64,000 nucleotides of DNA from Lysobacter sp. FW306-1B-D06B (GCF_038446665.1 NZ_CP151802.1:4030001-4094000), one strand, 5' to 3'; positions 27,464-36,690 are shown, numbered from the stretch's first letter. The notes: generated from the sequence alone by a model not told the origin. Made by a program: numbers and translations.

Positions 27464-28981
27464 TCATGCCTGCACGGGCCGGCGCGCGCCCCAGACTTCC
27501 GGCGCGGCCTTGCAGTAGCGGTCGATGAATTCCTGCTGCGTTGGGAACTTCGCGACGGCCTCGTCGATGGGCCGGCGGATCTGCGAGAAGAAGCGCTCGA
27601 ACTGCTCGTCGGGCAACGCCCGGGCCAGCGGATGATGCTGCTCCGGCACGATGCCCTGGCCGAGCATGACGTGCGTCCACGAATCCACGCGGAACAGTTC
27701 GTTCGCGCCCTGCCACGCATGCGCGCGTTCGCGCCAGGCGCGCAGGCGGATGGAGAGCGAATCGGGCACGTCCATCTGCCGGCACTGCTGCCACATCGGC
27801 TCGTCGCGCTGGTTGGCGTGGTAGTGCAGGATGATGAAGTCGCGAACGTGCTCCATCTCGATGCGGCTGGTGTTGTTGTAGACCTCCACCATCGACTGCG
27901 GGATGCCCTCGAACGGGAAGTCCTCGATCAGCCGCACGATCGCCGTCATCGCCAGGTGGATGCTGGTCGATTCCAGCGGCTCGATGAAACCGCTGGCCAG
28001 GCCGAGCGAAACCACGTTCTTGTTCCACGCCTTCAAGCGACGGCCGGAACGGAACGGCACCAGCCACGGATCGCGGATGGGCTTGGCCACCGCATCGCGC
28101 AGCAGGCTCGCCGTCGCCTCGTCGTCGGACATGTGGCGGCTGGAGAACACCCAGCCGGTGCCGACGCGATGCTGCAACGGGATGTGCCAACGCCAGCCGG
28201 CCTGGTGCGCGATGGCACGCGTGTACGGCACGGGCCCGCCGAGCGGCTCGGTCTGCACCGCCACCGCGCGATCGCACGGCAGCCACTGGTTCCAGTCCTC
28301 GTAGCCGGTCTTGAGCGTCTGTTCGATCAGCAGCCCGCGGAAGCCCGTGCAGTCGATGAAGAAATCGCCTTCGACAACCTGCCCGTCTTCCAGCACGAGG
28401 GCTTCGACGAAACCGGATTCGCCGTTCTGCCGCACTTCGCGGATCTTGCCTTCCAGTCGCTTGAGGCCGTAGCCCTCCGCCTTGCGGCGCAGGAAGCGCG
28501 CATACAGGCCTGCGTCGAGGTGATAGGCGTAATTGACCTGCGGCGTCGGCGGCAGCGCGAAGCGGTCCACGCGCGAGGCGACGGTTTCCAGGCAGAAATC
28601 GCCCAGCTCGGACTTCATGCCGCGCTTCAGGCTCTCCAGCCAGAAATGGTGGAAGCCGCACACCAGCGTGCTCTGCCCGGTGATGCCGAAGGGGTGGATG
28701 TAGCGCACGCCCGGGCGGATCCAGTTCTCGAAGGAGATCGACAGCTTGAACGTGCCCGCGACCTCGCGCAGGAACTCCTGCTCGTCGATTTGCACGAAGC
28801 GATGGAAGTTGCGGATCGGCGGCACGGTCGATTCGCCGACGCCGACGGTTCCGATCTGCTCGGACTCGATCAGCACCACCTCCAGCAGATCGCGGAACTG
28901 GTGCGTGAGCGCCATCGCCGCGAGCCAGCCCGCGGTGCCGCCGCCGGCGATCACTACCTTCCGCACTCTGCTCTTTTCCAT
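27464..28981 (-). CDS. Flavin-dependent tryptophan halogenase family protein
   Basis: A 505-residue FAD enzyme. It starts MEKSRVRKVVIAGGGTAGWLAA (GxGxxG nucleotide motif), keeps the halogenase hallmark WxWxIP (as WRWHIP), and SGFIEPLESTSIH with the family's conserved glutamate. In an ungapped comparison with PrnA, remembered as GEATIPSLQK, this protein reads GESTVPPIRN, so the catalytic lysine position holds asparagine. The start at 28981 follows GGGAGA; a longer frame is not supported. The gene follows SapC-like and cupin-like genes, an arrangement seen next to TonB receptors in Xanthomonas and Caulobacter. The substrate is unknown, and halogenation is unproven. Confidence 0.88.
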   Translation of the reverse strand: MEKSRVRKVVIAGGGTAGWLAAMALTHQFRDLLEVVLIESEQIGTVGVGESTVPPIRNFHRFVQIDEQEFLREVAGTFKLSISFENWIRPGVRYIHPFGITGQSTLVCGFHHFWLESLKRGMKSELGDFCLETVASRVDRFALPPTPQVNYAYHLDAGLYARFLRRKAEGYGLKRLEGKIREVRQNGESGFVEALVLEDGQVVEGDFFIDCTGFRGLLIEQTLKTGYEDWNQWLPCDRAVAVQTEPLGGPVPYTRAIAHQAGWRWHIPLQHRVGTGWVFSSRHMSDDEATASLLRDAVAKPIRDPWLVPFRSGRRLKAWNKNVVSLGLASGFIEPLESTSIHLAMTAIVRLIEDFPFEGIPQSMVEVYNNTSRIEMEHVRDFIILHYHANQRDEPMWQQCRQMDVPDSLSIRLRAWRERAHAWQGANELFRVDSWTHVMLGQGIVPEQHHPLARALPDEQFERFFSQIRRPIDEAVAKFPTQQEFIDRYCKAAPEVWGARRPVQA

Positions 28982-29027
28982 TGCGTTATCTCCCGTCAAC
29001 TTCGGCAAGCCACCGGACGCGCCGGCA

Positions 29028-30074
29028 CTAACGATTGAGTTTGGCGATCAGCATCGCGCGCAACTGCCGCGCAAGCGTTTCGTCCACCGCACCGAGCGTG
29101 TTGCGCGCGGCGGGCGGAAGATGCTCGCCGGCGCGTTCGCCCGGGCCGAACACGTAGTAATCGAAGATCTCGCGCCAGGCCAGCTTCTCGCGCTCGGGTC
29201 GGTCGCGGATCGTCCACATCGCGTGGTACAGCGCGTGCATCGGCGTGGGCACGTACGCCGGAACGCTGCTCCACCAGTAGTTCACCAGCACGTTGAACGC
29301 TTCCAGCCCCTGCACGTGATGCCACCACAGGCTGGGAATGAAGATCGCGTCGCCCGGTTCCAGCACGGCGCTCTGCCCCGCCGCGAGCGCGTCGCGGAAA
29401 CGTGGATAACGCTGGAAGTCCGGTGCGTCGAAGTCCACCACGCTCACCGCCTGCCCGCCCGGCGTCGGCTCCAGCGGACCCGGATACAAGTTGTGCACCT
29501 GCTCCGGCGGGAACAGCGTGAAACGGCGGCGCCCCACCGCACACACCGCGATGTTGTTGAGTGCGTCGTAATGGCACGAGGCGGTGACGCGGTTGCCGAT
29601 CCAGATGCTCGGCGGCGCGTCGATGTTATGCGCGGCCAGGTTGAGGTCGTTCGTCTGGCGCAGGCCCGGCAGGCGCGTGTCCACGAGCAGCGAGGCGACG
29701 TAGTACGTGGGCGGTGCGGCATCGCCGGCATGCGCGGCGATCTCGTCGAGCACCTGCGCCAGTGCGCTGCGGCGGACCTCGCAATTCAGATCGGTGAAAT
29801 CGTCGTTGTAGAACGGACGCCCCTTCACTTCGGGCGCGCCCCAGGAATAGGTGACCGGCTGGCCGTTGTCGAAGCGGCGCAGGTAATCCATCGCCGCCGT
29901 CATCGAAGGCGCGCCTTCCTTCACCAGCCCCCAGTCGCGCGCGATGCCGCGCAGCACCGCGGGCTTGCCGGAGGCGAGCAGTTCGTCGATGGGCAGCGCG
30001 TCCGCGCGCAGGCCGTCGATCTCCCGGATCCGCCCGATGACCTTGGCGCCCGCGTCGACGGCCACGTCGCCCAT
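29028..30074 (-). CDS. Cupin-like (JmjC/cupin_8) domain protein
   Basis: A 348-residue protein resembling the cupin_8 family of Fe(II)/2-oxoglutarate-type hydroxylases. A possible metal triad is H-x-D in CHYDALNN and the later His in PSLWWHHV. DAIFIPSLWWH is the typical second strand. The start ATG overlaps the SapC stop by one base (TGATG), showing operon structure. Its target is unknown. Homologues commonly sit between SapC and halogenase genes. Confidence 0.87.
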   Translation of the reverse strand: MGDVAVDAGAKVIGRIREIDGLRADALPIDELLASGKPAVLRGIARDWGLVKEGAPSMTAAMDYLRRFDNGQPVTYSWGAPEVKGRPFYNDDFTDLNCEVRRSALAQVLDEIAAHAGDAAPPTYYVASLLVDTRLPGLRQTNDLNLAAHNIDAPPSIWIGNRVTASCHYDALNNIAVCAVGRRRFTLFPPEQVHNLYPGPLEPTPGGQAVSVVDFDAPDFQRYPRFRDALAAGQSAVLEPGDAIFIPSLWWHHVQGLEAFNVLVNYWWSSVPAYVPTPMHALYHAMWTIRDRPEREKLAWREIFDYYVFGPGERAGEHLPPAARNTLGAVDETLARQLRAMLIAKLNR

Positions 30075-30814
30075 CAGGCATTCCCCGCCTGTTGCAGGCG
30101 GCGTTGCTTTTCCGCCATCAGGCGACGCAGGTTGTGCATCGAGGCGAGCACCAGGTACGCGCCTTCCAGATAGCCGGCGCGATGCAGTCCGTGCAATGCA
30201 TCGGCGTCGAGCGCGGCAAGCCGCTCGCGGTCGATGCCGTGCAGTCCGGCCAGGCTGACGCGATGCTGCTCGTCCAGTTGCAGTTCCAGCGCGACCGGCT
30301 GGATCAGGCCGAGCGCGTCGAACGCGGCGAACATCGCCTTGCCCGCATCCACGCCATCGCGGATGCCGCGCAGCACGGAGGAGATGTGGTCCAGGTACGC
30401 GCTGTTGCCGCCGTGCGGCAGGAACACCGCCTCGCCTTCGCCCGTGGCGACGCGCGGGTGGTCCATGTCGACGTGGATGACCGGCTCGCGGCGCAGCTCG
30501 CCGTCCACGCGGCGCTCCTGGAAGCCGATCAGGAACGGCCCCTTCGCCACCGCGCCGGGCAGGTAGGCGGCGTTCCAGCGTTCGCCCTGCAGGAACAGGT
30601 TTTCCTTCGCCTCCAGGCCGAGCAGCGCCACGGCCTGCCAGTCGTCGCCGGCCGGATCCTTGCGGAAGAAGATCGGGTATTCGCGTTGCAGTTCGGCGAA
30701 TTCGGTCGGGAATGCCACGACCATGCCGGTGTCGTCGCCGAACTCGCGGCCGAAGCGCGTGACGACGCGCAGATCCTTGTGCGTGATGTTGTTGAGCAGT
30801 TCGTATCGGGCCAT
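30074..30814 (-). CDS. SapC-like family protein
   Basis: A 246-residue protein of the SapC family: MARYELLNNITHKDLRV, FPTEFAELQREYPIFFRKD, LLGLEAKENLFL, PFLIGFQ, HVDMDHPRV. The name comes from Campylobacter SapC, but family function in TonB-receptor loci is unclear. No signal peptide is present. It is co-transcribed with the cupin-like gene (1-base overlap) and lies 183 bases after the TonB receptor. Confidence 0.88.
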   Translation of the reverse strand: MARYELLNNITHKDLRVVTRFGREFGDDTGMVVAFPTEFAELQREYPIFFRKDPAGDDWQAVALLGLEAKENLFLQGERWNAAYLPGAVAKGPFLIGFQERRVDGELRREPVIHVDMDHPRVATGEGEAVFLPHGGNSAYLDHISSVLRGIRDGVDAGKAMFAAFDALGLIQPVALELQLDEQHRVSLAGLHGIDRERLAALDADALHGLHRAGYLEGAYLVLASMHNLRRLMAEKQRRLQQAGNA

Positions 30815-30936
30815 GAGATTGCGACGGAGAGGTTCGCCTGATTTATGCACCCATCCGGCCCGTTTGGGAAACCCCTGCGAGGCCTCCATCACACCAGCCG
30901 ACGGATGGCCCATTGACGCGTTCCCGGCAGGAGGGC

Positions 30937-30960
30937 GGACCGCTGCGCTGGCAGCGGTCC
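30937..30960 (-). promoter_or_regulatory. Intercistronic hairpin between TonB receptor and sapC-like gene
   Basis: GGACCGCTGC GCTG GCAGCGGTCC forms a perfect 10-bp stem with a 4-base loop 38 bases after the receptor stop. There is no T-tract. It may protect the receptor mRNA or reduce downstream expression, as often seen where a highly expressed receptor precedes enzymes. Confidence 0.45.
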
Positions 30961-30997
30961 AACCCTGTCGCGACACCCGGGAGGGAAGGCGCGAACC

Positions 30998-33900
30998 TTA
31001 GAACCTGTAGCGGACACCCAGCATGTAGCGCGGGCTCTGGTCGACCAGCTTGATGATCTGCTTCTCGGAGCGGCCGTGCCAACGCACGTCCTCGCCGGTC
31101 AGGTTGATCGCTTCCAGGCCGAACTGCCAGTTGTCGTTGAGCGTGTAGTTCACGCCCAGATCCCACTGCTCGTACTCCTCGACGTAGTACGGATTGCGGT
31201 TGGAACCGTTCTGGTTCGCCGCGATCAGGTACTCGTCGCGCCAGTTCCATGCCAGGCGCACGGACCAGCCGAACTTCTCGTACATGAACATCACGTTGGC
31301 CGTGTCGCTCAGGCCGAGCAGCGCGAACTGGTCGCGTTCGATCACCGTGTTGTCGAATGCGACGTCACCGTCCACCAGCGTGTAGTTGGCGTAGATGCCG
31401 AAGCCCGACTCGCCGAAGAAGTACTGGCCGCCCATTTCCCAACCGTGCAGGTTGGCGCTGTTCTGGTTGACCGGACGGTTGACGTCGAACTCGTACAGCG
31501 GATCGTCGGCCTCGCCCACCAGGTCGTAGGCATTCTCCATCGCCAGCGTCTGCGCCGAGGAACCGTCGTACGCGGCCAGGCCGCCCGTGGCACCGGCATT
31601 GCGCAGCATCGCCACCGCGGTGAACAGCGCGGTGTCGTTGGCCGAGCACGCCTGCGCGAGGTCGCCGCCTGCGGCCGTGACCTGCGCCGCGCACTGCGCG
31701 CCGGTCAGGAACGCGAGCGCGGCCTGCGCGTCGGGGCCGGACGTCGGGTCGGTGAGTCCGTACAGCGGCTCACGCACCACCGAGGTGCCGATGAAGTTCT
31801 TCACGTCCTTGTTCCAGAACGTCACCGAGACGAAGCTGGCGTCGGCGAAGTACCACTCGATCGCAAGGTCGAGGTTGTCCGATTCCAGCGGATCCAGCGC
31901 GGGGTTCTGCGCGTCGCCGCCGGCACGGGTGGACGGGTTGATCAGGATCGAACCGGTGGGCTGGTTCGGCGTCGGGCCCGCGTAGAGGTTGTTGTACGGC
32001 GCACGCGCGATGGTCTTGCTGAACGACGCACGGCCCTTGATCTCGTCCGTGATGTCGATGCTGAAGTCCAGGTTCGGCAGGACGTAGTCGTAGCTGTGCG
32101 TCTCGCTGAAGGGCTGCTGGTCGTCCGAACGCAGGATGCGGAAGTCGTTGTTCGCCTGCCACTGGATGGCGCTGGGCGTTGCGACCTGCGAGGTCGAGGT
32201 CAGGTAGGTCTTCTCGTAACGCACACCGATGCGCGTGTTGGTCGTCATGCCGCCGAGCGTGCCGTCCAGTTCGATCTGGGCGTAGGCCGCGTCGGTGTCT
32301 TCCTTGATCTTGTTGTCGGCCGCCAGCTGCGGGTTGTAGCGCGTGGTGGCACCGTAGAAATCACCGGCCCACAACGCACCCGCCGTGGCATTGCCGCGCC
32401 ACGCACCGCGTGCCGCACCCGGCGCGCTGAAGTCGTCGAACATGCCGACGATGTCCACCGGCCGCAGGAGCTCGGCCAGCCCCGGCTCGTTGCCGGTGTT
32501 CGCCACGCCCCAGTCGCCCAGGGTCGAATAGGCTTCCGTGGCCTGCTTGCGGGTCATCTCAGTGCGCGAGGAATCCACACCGAACTGCAGGCGCCCTTCG
32601 TCGAAGTTGTATTCGCCGTCGATGCGGCCCTGCGTGATTTCGGTTTCCTGGCGCTGGTAGTTGATGCGCAGCACCTGCGAACCGATCTGCTCGACCGGGA
32701 AGTCCGGATTGACGACGCCGCCGGTGTTCGAAGCGGCCGCGGCCGGATTGGCGAACCAGGTGCGCGCGCCGATCGGCAGACCGTTGTTGAACCACAGCTC
32801 CTGCGCCCAGTTGCCGCCGCAGTACGGACCCACGGTGCAGTTGTTGGTGCCGGCGATGGAGAAGAACGTCGAGCTGCCGCCGGTGGTCGGATCGTTCGGC
32901 AGGCTCTTCGAGGTCGTGTTGTGACCGTCGAAGCTCATGCGGAACCGCTCGGTCACGTCCCACTTGGCGTTGAAGCCGAGCGAATCGAGCTTGTATTCCT
33001 GTTCCTGGCGCTGCTGCTCGTAGCCGAAGTCCTTCGTGCCGACGATGTCACGCAGGTACACCGGCGTGGCGACCGCTTCGTTGGTGTCGAAGGTCAGGTG
33101 CGAGAAGCTGTTGGCGCGCTGCAGCCAGATGGTCTGCTCGCCGCGGTCTTCGGTGATCTCGTTGCTGGAGTACGTGTAGTCCAGGGTGAACTGCAACGCG
33201 TCGGTCGGTGCGAACTGCAGCACCGCCTGGCCGTTGATGCGCTCGCGTTCGAAGTCGGCGAAGGCATAGCGCAGGTCGTTCGGCATGCCGTAGAGCTGGC
33301 CGATCGCCGGCGCGTTGACCAGCACCGCGTCAGGACGCAAGGCCGGGTCGGTACCCGTCCAGCGCTGCATGTTCCATGCGTTCTCGGTGGACTGCACCGA
33401 ACCGCCGTGGCGCTTCTGGTAGCTGGCCGACAGACCGACGCCCCAGGTCTTGTCGTCGTTGGTGTAGCTGAAGATGCCGGAGACTTCCGGCGTGATGTCG
33501 CTGTCGAACGGCTGCGATTCGTCGTACACCGCCTTGGCGCCCGCACTGGCGACCAGGCCGCTGTGCGCGAACGGACGATCGGTCTGGATGTCGATCGTCG
33601 CGCCGATGCCGCCGGAAGAAATGTTGGCACGACCGGTCTTGTAGACGACCAGCGTGTCGATGGCTTCCGAGGCGAGCTGCGCGAAGTTGAACGCACGCGT
33701 GCCGCCGTCGATGCCGCCGATCGGCACCTGGCCCGGTGCACCGAACGCATCCGCGCCCGGAATGGTGCGGCCGTTGAGGGTCACCATGTTGAACTGCGGG
33801 CCGAAGCCACGCGCGGTGACCTGTGCGCCTTCACCATCGCGACGCTCGATCGAAATACCCGTGATGCGCTGCAGGGATTCGGCGAGGTTGGTGTCGGGGA

Positions 33901-34159
33901 ACTTGCCGATGTCCTCGGAGCTGATCGCATCGACGACGCCGGCCGACTCGCGCTTGAGTTCCATCGACTGGTTGAGGCTGTTGCGCAGGCCGGTGACGAC
34001 GACCGAGTCGAGCGTCGTGGCTTCGTCGGACTGGCGCTGCTGCGCGACGGGCGCCTGCTGCGCCTGCGTGTCCTGCGCGAAAACTGGATTGATGACGAGC
34101 ACGCCGCCGACGAAGGTGAACATCGCCGTACGCTTGAACCGCTTCGATCGCAGGCTCAT
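30998..34159 (-). CDS. TonB-dependent receptor
   Basis: A 1053-residue outer-membrane receptor. The signal peptide (FTFVGGVLVINPVFA) is followed by a TonB-box-like stretch (TLDSVVVTG) and the plug domain (RITGISIERRDGEGAQVTARGFG; NMVTLNGRTIPGADAFG). A long 22-strand-type barrel ends in phenylalanine (GVRYRF). No N-terminal STN domain is present, so no FecR-type signalling is expected. The start follows GGGAGGG. Size and the linked GH3, cupin and halogenase genes fit Xanthomonas-type carbohydrate-uptake receptors. The substrate, probably a glucan or glycoside, is inference. Confidence 0.95.
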   Translation of the reverse strand: MSLRSKRFKRTAMFTFVGGVLVINPVFAQDTQAQQAPVAQQRQSDEATTLDSVVVTGLRNSLNQSMELKRESAGVVDAISSEDIGKFPDTNLAESLQRITGISIERRDGEGAQVTARGFGPQFNMVTLNGRTIPGADAFGAPGQVPIGGIDGGTRAFNFAQLASEAIDTLVVYKTGRANISSGGIGATIDIQTDRPFAHSGLVASAGAKAVYDESQPFDSDITPEVSGIFSYTNDDKTWGVGLSASYQKRHGGSVQSTENAWNMQRWTGTDPALRPDAVLVNAPAIGQLYGMPNDLRYAFADFERERINGQAVLQFAPTDALQFTLDYTYSSNEITEDRGEQTIWLQRANSFSHLTFDTNEAVATPVYLRDIVGTKDFGYEQQRQEQEYKLDSLGFNAKWDVTERFRMSFDGHNTTSKSLPNDPTTGGSSTFFSIAGTNNCTVGPYCGGNWAQELWFNNGLPIGARTWFANPAAAASNTGGVVNPDFPVEQIGSQVLRINYQRQETEITQGRIDGEYNFDEGRLQFGVDSSRTEMTRKQATEAYSTLGDWGVANTGNEPGLAELLRPVDIVGMFDDFSAPGAARGAWRGNATAGALWAGDFYGATTRYNPQLAADNKIKEDTDAAYAQIELDGTLGGMTTNTRIGVRYEKTYLTSTSQVATPSAIQWQANNDFRILRSDDQQPFSETHSYDYVLPNLDFSIDITDEIKGRASFSKTIARAPYNNLYAGPTPNQPTGSILINPSTRAGGDAQNPALDPLESDNLDLAIEWYFADASFVSVTFWNKDVKNFIGTSVVREPLYGLTDPTSGPDAQAALAFLTGAQCAAQVTAAGGDLAQACSANDTALFTAVAMLRNAGATGGLAAYDGSSAQTLAMENAYDLVGEADDPLYEFDVNRPVNQNSANLHGWEMGGQYFFGESGFGIYANYTLVDGDVAFDNTVIERDQFALLGLSDTANVMFMYEKFGWSVRLAWNWRDEYLIAANQNGSNRNPYYVEEYEQWDLGVNYTLNDNWQFGLEAINLTGEDVRWHGRSEKQIIKLVDQSPRYMLGVRYRF

Positions 34160-34894
34160 TGGCCGACCCTCCCGAACGTTGCAAAACCGCTGATGTCCTC
34201 GCGCGGCACGATGGTGGCCGACTGCTTCCAGGACGCCGTTACTGCGTGGGACCGAAACCAAATCATGTGGTCTGCCCTCTACTTCGATCGATGGATGTAT
34301 CGCCCCTCCCCAGGGCACCCCGCAGGCCGCGCCTGCCAACTCCAAAGCCGGACGTTCGACGAACCGTCCGTTGCAACGTAACGCGTGGTCCAACGTTATT
34401 TTTACGGTTGAAGATCCCGTGCAGGCGTAACGAATTTCCTACTTCGTCATGCAGTGACAATTGCGTCACAGTGGTAGCGCTACCACAAAGCCTTAACGCA
34501 AATTAAGCAAACTGTGCCGAGTTTGTCACCGTGCAGTGCAACAAACCTCCTTCTGCTCAAGAAGTTTCATCAGAAACCAGACGCGGCAAATGAGGAACGG
34601 ACGCGCCGATTGGTAGCGTTAGCACGCTCGAACGTGATCGGAGGGCGGAAGCGGCAAGCGGGAGACTCGCCCGGAAAGCGGGCAAAGGCTGGCCCCAGGC
34701 CGATGGCGCATGGGCATTCTGTGTGCAGTGAACCCTGTGCCCGTTGAGGGTGGTTTGGCGAGCGGGAGTGCCCGTTCGCTGCGGGCCTGGGTCCCGGCCT
34801 TCGCCGGGATGACGATTCTTTTCAGCCGGACATTCGCTGGACTGCCCGCGTTCTTCACTGCCGGCGTTCTTCGCCGCGATAACCGTGCGCCGCG
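34160..34894. promoter_or_regulatory. Long control region of the TonB receptor with LacI-type palindromes
   Basis: This 735-base gap has no credible gene. It is locally AT-rich (34395-34520), unlike the neighbours. It contains the perfect palindrome GTGGTAGCGCTACCAC at 34471-34486 and a related, imperfect copy TGGTAGCGTTAGCA at 34611-34624. The core GGTAGCGCTACC is typical of LacI/GalR-family operators, including those controlling TonB-receptor loci in Xanthomonas. No LacI-type gene lies in the window. A REP-like palindrome lies at 34786-34814 after the kinase gene. Confidence 0.65.
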
Positions 34895-36151
34895 CTACTT
34901 CGCGTTCGCGCGCGGACGCGACAGCACCGGTTGCGAGATCGGCAAGAACACGCGGAAGTTGCTGCCTGCCCCAGGGCGGCTGTGCACTTCGATGCGACCG
35001 TGGTGCTTGGCGACGATGCGGTACGCGATCGCCAGCCCCAGTCCCGTGCCGCGGCCGATCGGCTTGGTCGTGTAGAACGGATCGAAGATGCGCTGCACCG
35101 CATCCTCGGGAATGCCGACGCCGTCGTCGGCCACGCTGACCCACACTTCGTCGCCTTCGGTGCCCATCGCCAGCGTGATCAGGCCGCGATCGTTGATCGC
35201 CTGGCCGGCGTTGATCAGCAGGTTCATGAAGACCTGGTTGATCTCCGACAGATAACACTCCACCAGCGGCACTTCGTCGTAATGCTTGTCGACCTTCGCC
35301 TTGTACTTGAGGTCGTTCCAGACGATGTTGAGCGTGGATTCCAGGCCCTTGCGCAAGTCCGACGGACGCATCGGCTCATCGCGTTCGACGTGCGAGAACT
35401 CCTTGAGGTCCTGCACGATCTTGGTCACGCGCTCGATGCCTTCGCGCGATTCCTCCAGCAGCTTGGGCAGGTCCCCGGTAATGAAGTCCACATCCAGGCG
35501 TTCGCTCAGGCGCTTGAGCAGCGGGCGGCTCGCGGTGGGATCGTCGGACTGCAACGCGTCGGCGTAACCGTCCAGCAGCGCGAGCAGCGCGCCGACGTAT
35601 TCCTGCAACGTGCCCAGGTTGGAATGCACGTAGCCGATGGGGTTGTTGATCTCGTGCGCGACGCCCGCGGCGAGTTGGCCGATGGAGGCCATCTTCTCCG
35701 ATTGCAGCAGTTGTTCCTGCGCACTGGCGAGGCGGTCGTAGGTGGATTGCAGTTCGTCGTGGCGGCGGCGCAGTTCGCCTTCGCGCGCCGAACGCACGGA
35801 GATGTCGCTCATCACCGCGAAGCGGCGGCAGCGGCCGCGGTCGCGCCCGGCGAAGGCCTTGATCTCCAGCACCAGACCCGGCAACGCGGTGGGGACTTCG
35901 CCGATCCAGCGGCCGTCGCGCACGGCGATCTGCCAGCCCTGTTCCGGGATGTAGTCCAGCAGCTTCGCCGGATCGGGACGGGGATCGTCGGGATGCAGGC
36001 GCATCGCCAGCACGCGGCCGGCGTCGTTGCTGTGCAGCAGGCATCCGTCGCTGTCGAGCAGGAAGACCGCCAGGTCGGACATCGCGACCGCCCAGAGCAT
36101 GTCCTCGCTCCAGATGCTGTCGCCCGTACTTTCCATCGTGTGCTCGCTCAT
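34895..36151 (-). CDS. Soluble PAS-like sensor histidine kinase, possibly flagellar (FleS-like)
   Basis: A 418-residue kinase without membrane helices. A PAS-like N-terminal domain (about 20-125) is followed by a coiled coil (ELQSTYDRLASAQEQLLQSEK), HisKA with GVAHEINNPIGYV (phosphorylated His), then HATPase_c with NLLINAGQAI, DDGVGIP, FDPFYTTKP and GTGLGLAI. The start at 36151 follows GGAGTGGG. No response regulator gene is adjacent. It lies next to flgN-flgM-flgA; the orphan regulators VemR (57708) or the LuxR-type one (54576) are possible partners, which is inference. Confidence 0.88.
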   Translation of the reverse strand: MSEHTMESTGDSIWSEDMLWAVAMSDLAVFLLDSDGCLLHSNDAGRVLAMRLHPDDPRPDPAKLLDYIPEQGWQIAVRDGRWIGEVPTALPGLVLEIKAFAGRDRGRCRRFAVMSDISVRSAREGELRRRHDELQSTYDRLASAQEQLLQSEKMASIGQLAAGVAHEINNPIGYVHSNLGTLQEYVGALLALLDGYADALQSDDPTASRPLLKRLSERLDVDFITGDLPKLLEESREGIERVTKIVQDLKEFSHVERDEPMRPSDLRKGLESTLNIVWNDLKYKAKVDKHYDEVPLVECYLSEINQVFMNLLINAGQAINDRGLITLAMGTEGDEVWVSVADDGVGIPEDAVQRIFDPFYTTKPIGRGTGLGLAIAYRIVAKHHGRIEVHSRPGAGSNFRVFLPISQPVLSRPRANAK

Positions 36152-36314
36152 CCCACTCCGAGGCCGCTCGTCAGGCCGGCTCAATCAATCCACATGGTCC
36201 GCGCCGGGGCGCGGGCAAGGAAGTGGAAGGGAGTGTATGGCAAGACACGACCTGGCAATGACAGATTTCGGTCGACCTTCAGTCCTGATCCGGCGGCCGA
36301 CCTGGCAACGCCGG

Positions 36315-36677
36315 TCAGACCGATACGTTCAGACGGCTCTGCGCCTTGGCGCCGGACTGCCCGCTGGCGTCGTATACGGTGTCGGCGTCGAGTCGGCCGA
36401 GGTGCCGCAGGGACCAGTTCACTTCGCGGCGACGGCGCGCCAGCAGCGCTCCGTTGGCCTGGTTGAGCTCGCTCAGCGCGAGCACGCGCTGCGCATCAGC
36501 GCCGCTCGCGCCTGCGGCCTCGGCGGCCCGCAGCGCGACCAGCTTGGCCTGGGTCGAACGCAGCAGCGCATCCACGTCGTGTTCGAGCAGCGCGCGGCGC
36601 TCCTCGTGCAGCGCGTGTTCCAGCGCTTCCAGCGGGCCCGAGCCCAGGCTGGATCCGATCGTCGAGGCTTCGCTCAT
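36315..36677 (-). CDS. flgN: Flagellar chaperone FlgN
   Basis: FlgN is the export chaperone for the hook-filament junction proteins FlgK and FlgL. This 120-residue, mostly helical protein (LEALEHALHEERRALLEHDVDALL; VLALSELNQANGALLARRRREV) has the size and helix pattern of FlgN, which is poorly conserved in sequence. Its position directly after flgM and its shared direction support the call. The gap to flgM is 13 bases. Confidence 0.85.
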   Translation of the reverse strand: MSEASTIGSSLGSGPLEALEHALHEERRALLEHDVDALLRSTQAKLVALRAAEAAGASGADAQRVLALSELNQANGALLARRRREVNWSLRHLGRLDADTVYDASGQSGAKAQSRLNVSV

Positions 36678-36690
36678 CGCCCGGCGCCTT

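Noticed and set aside
24307..27528. Long plus-strand frame opposite the GH3 gene, and a minus-strand partner frame
   Set aside because: GH3 catalytic motifs and the lipobox identify the real strand. The others are high-GC shadows.
31076..34381. 1101-codon plus-strand frame opposite the TonB receptor
   Set aside because: The receptor on the other strand has a signal peptide, plug motifs, ribosome binding site and barrel end. The opposite frame has none of these and a biased composition.
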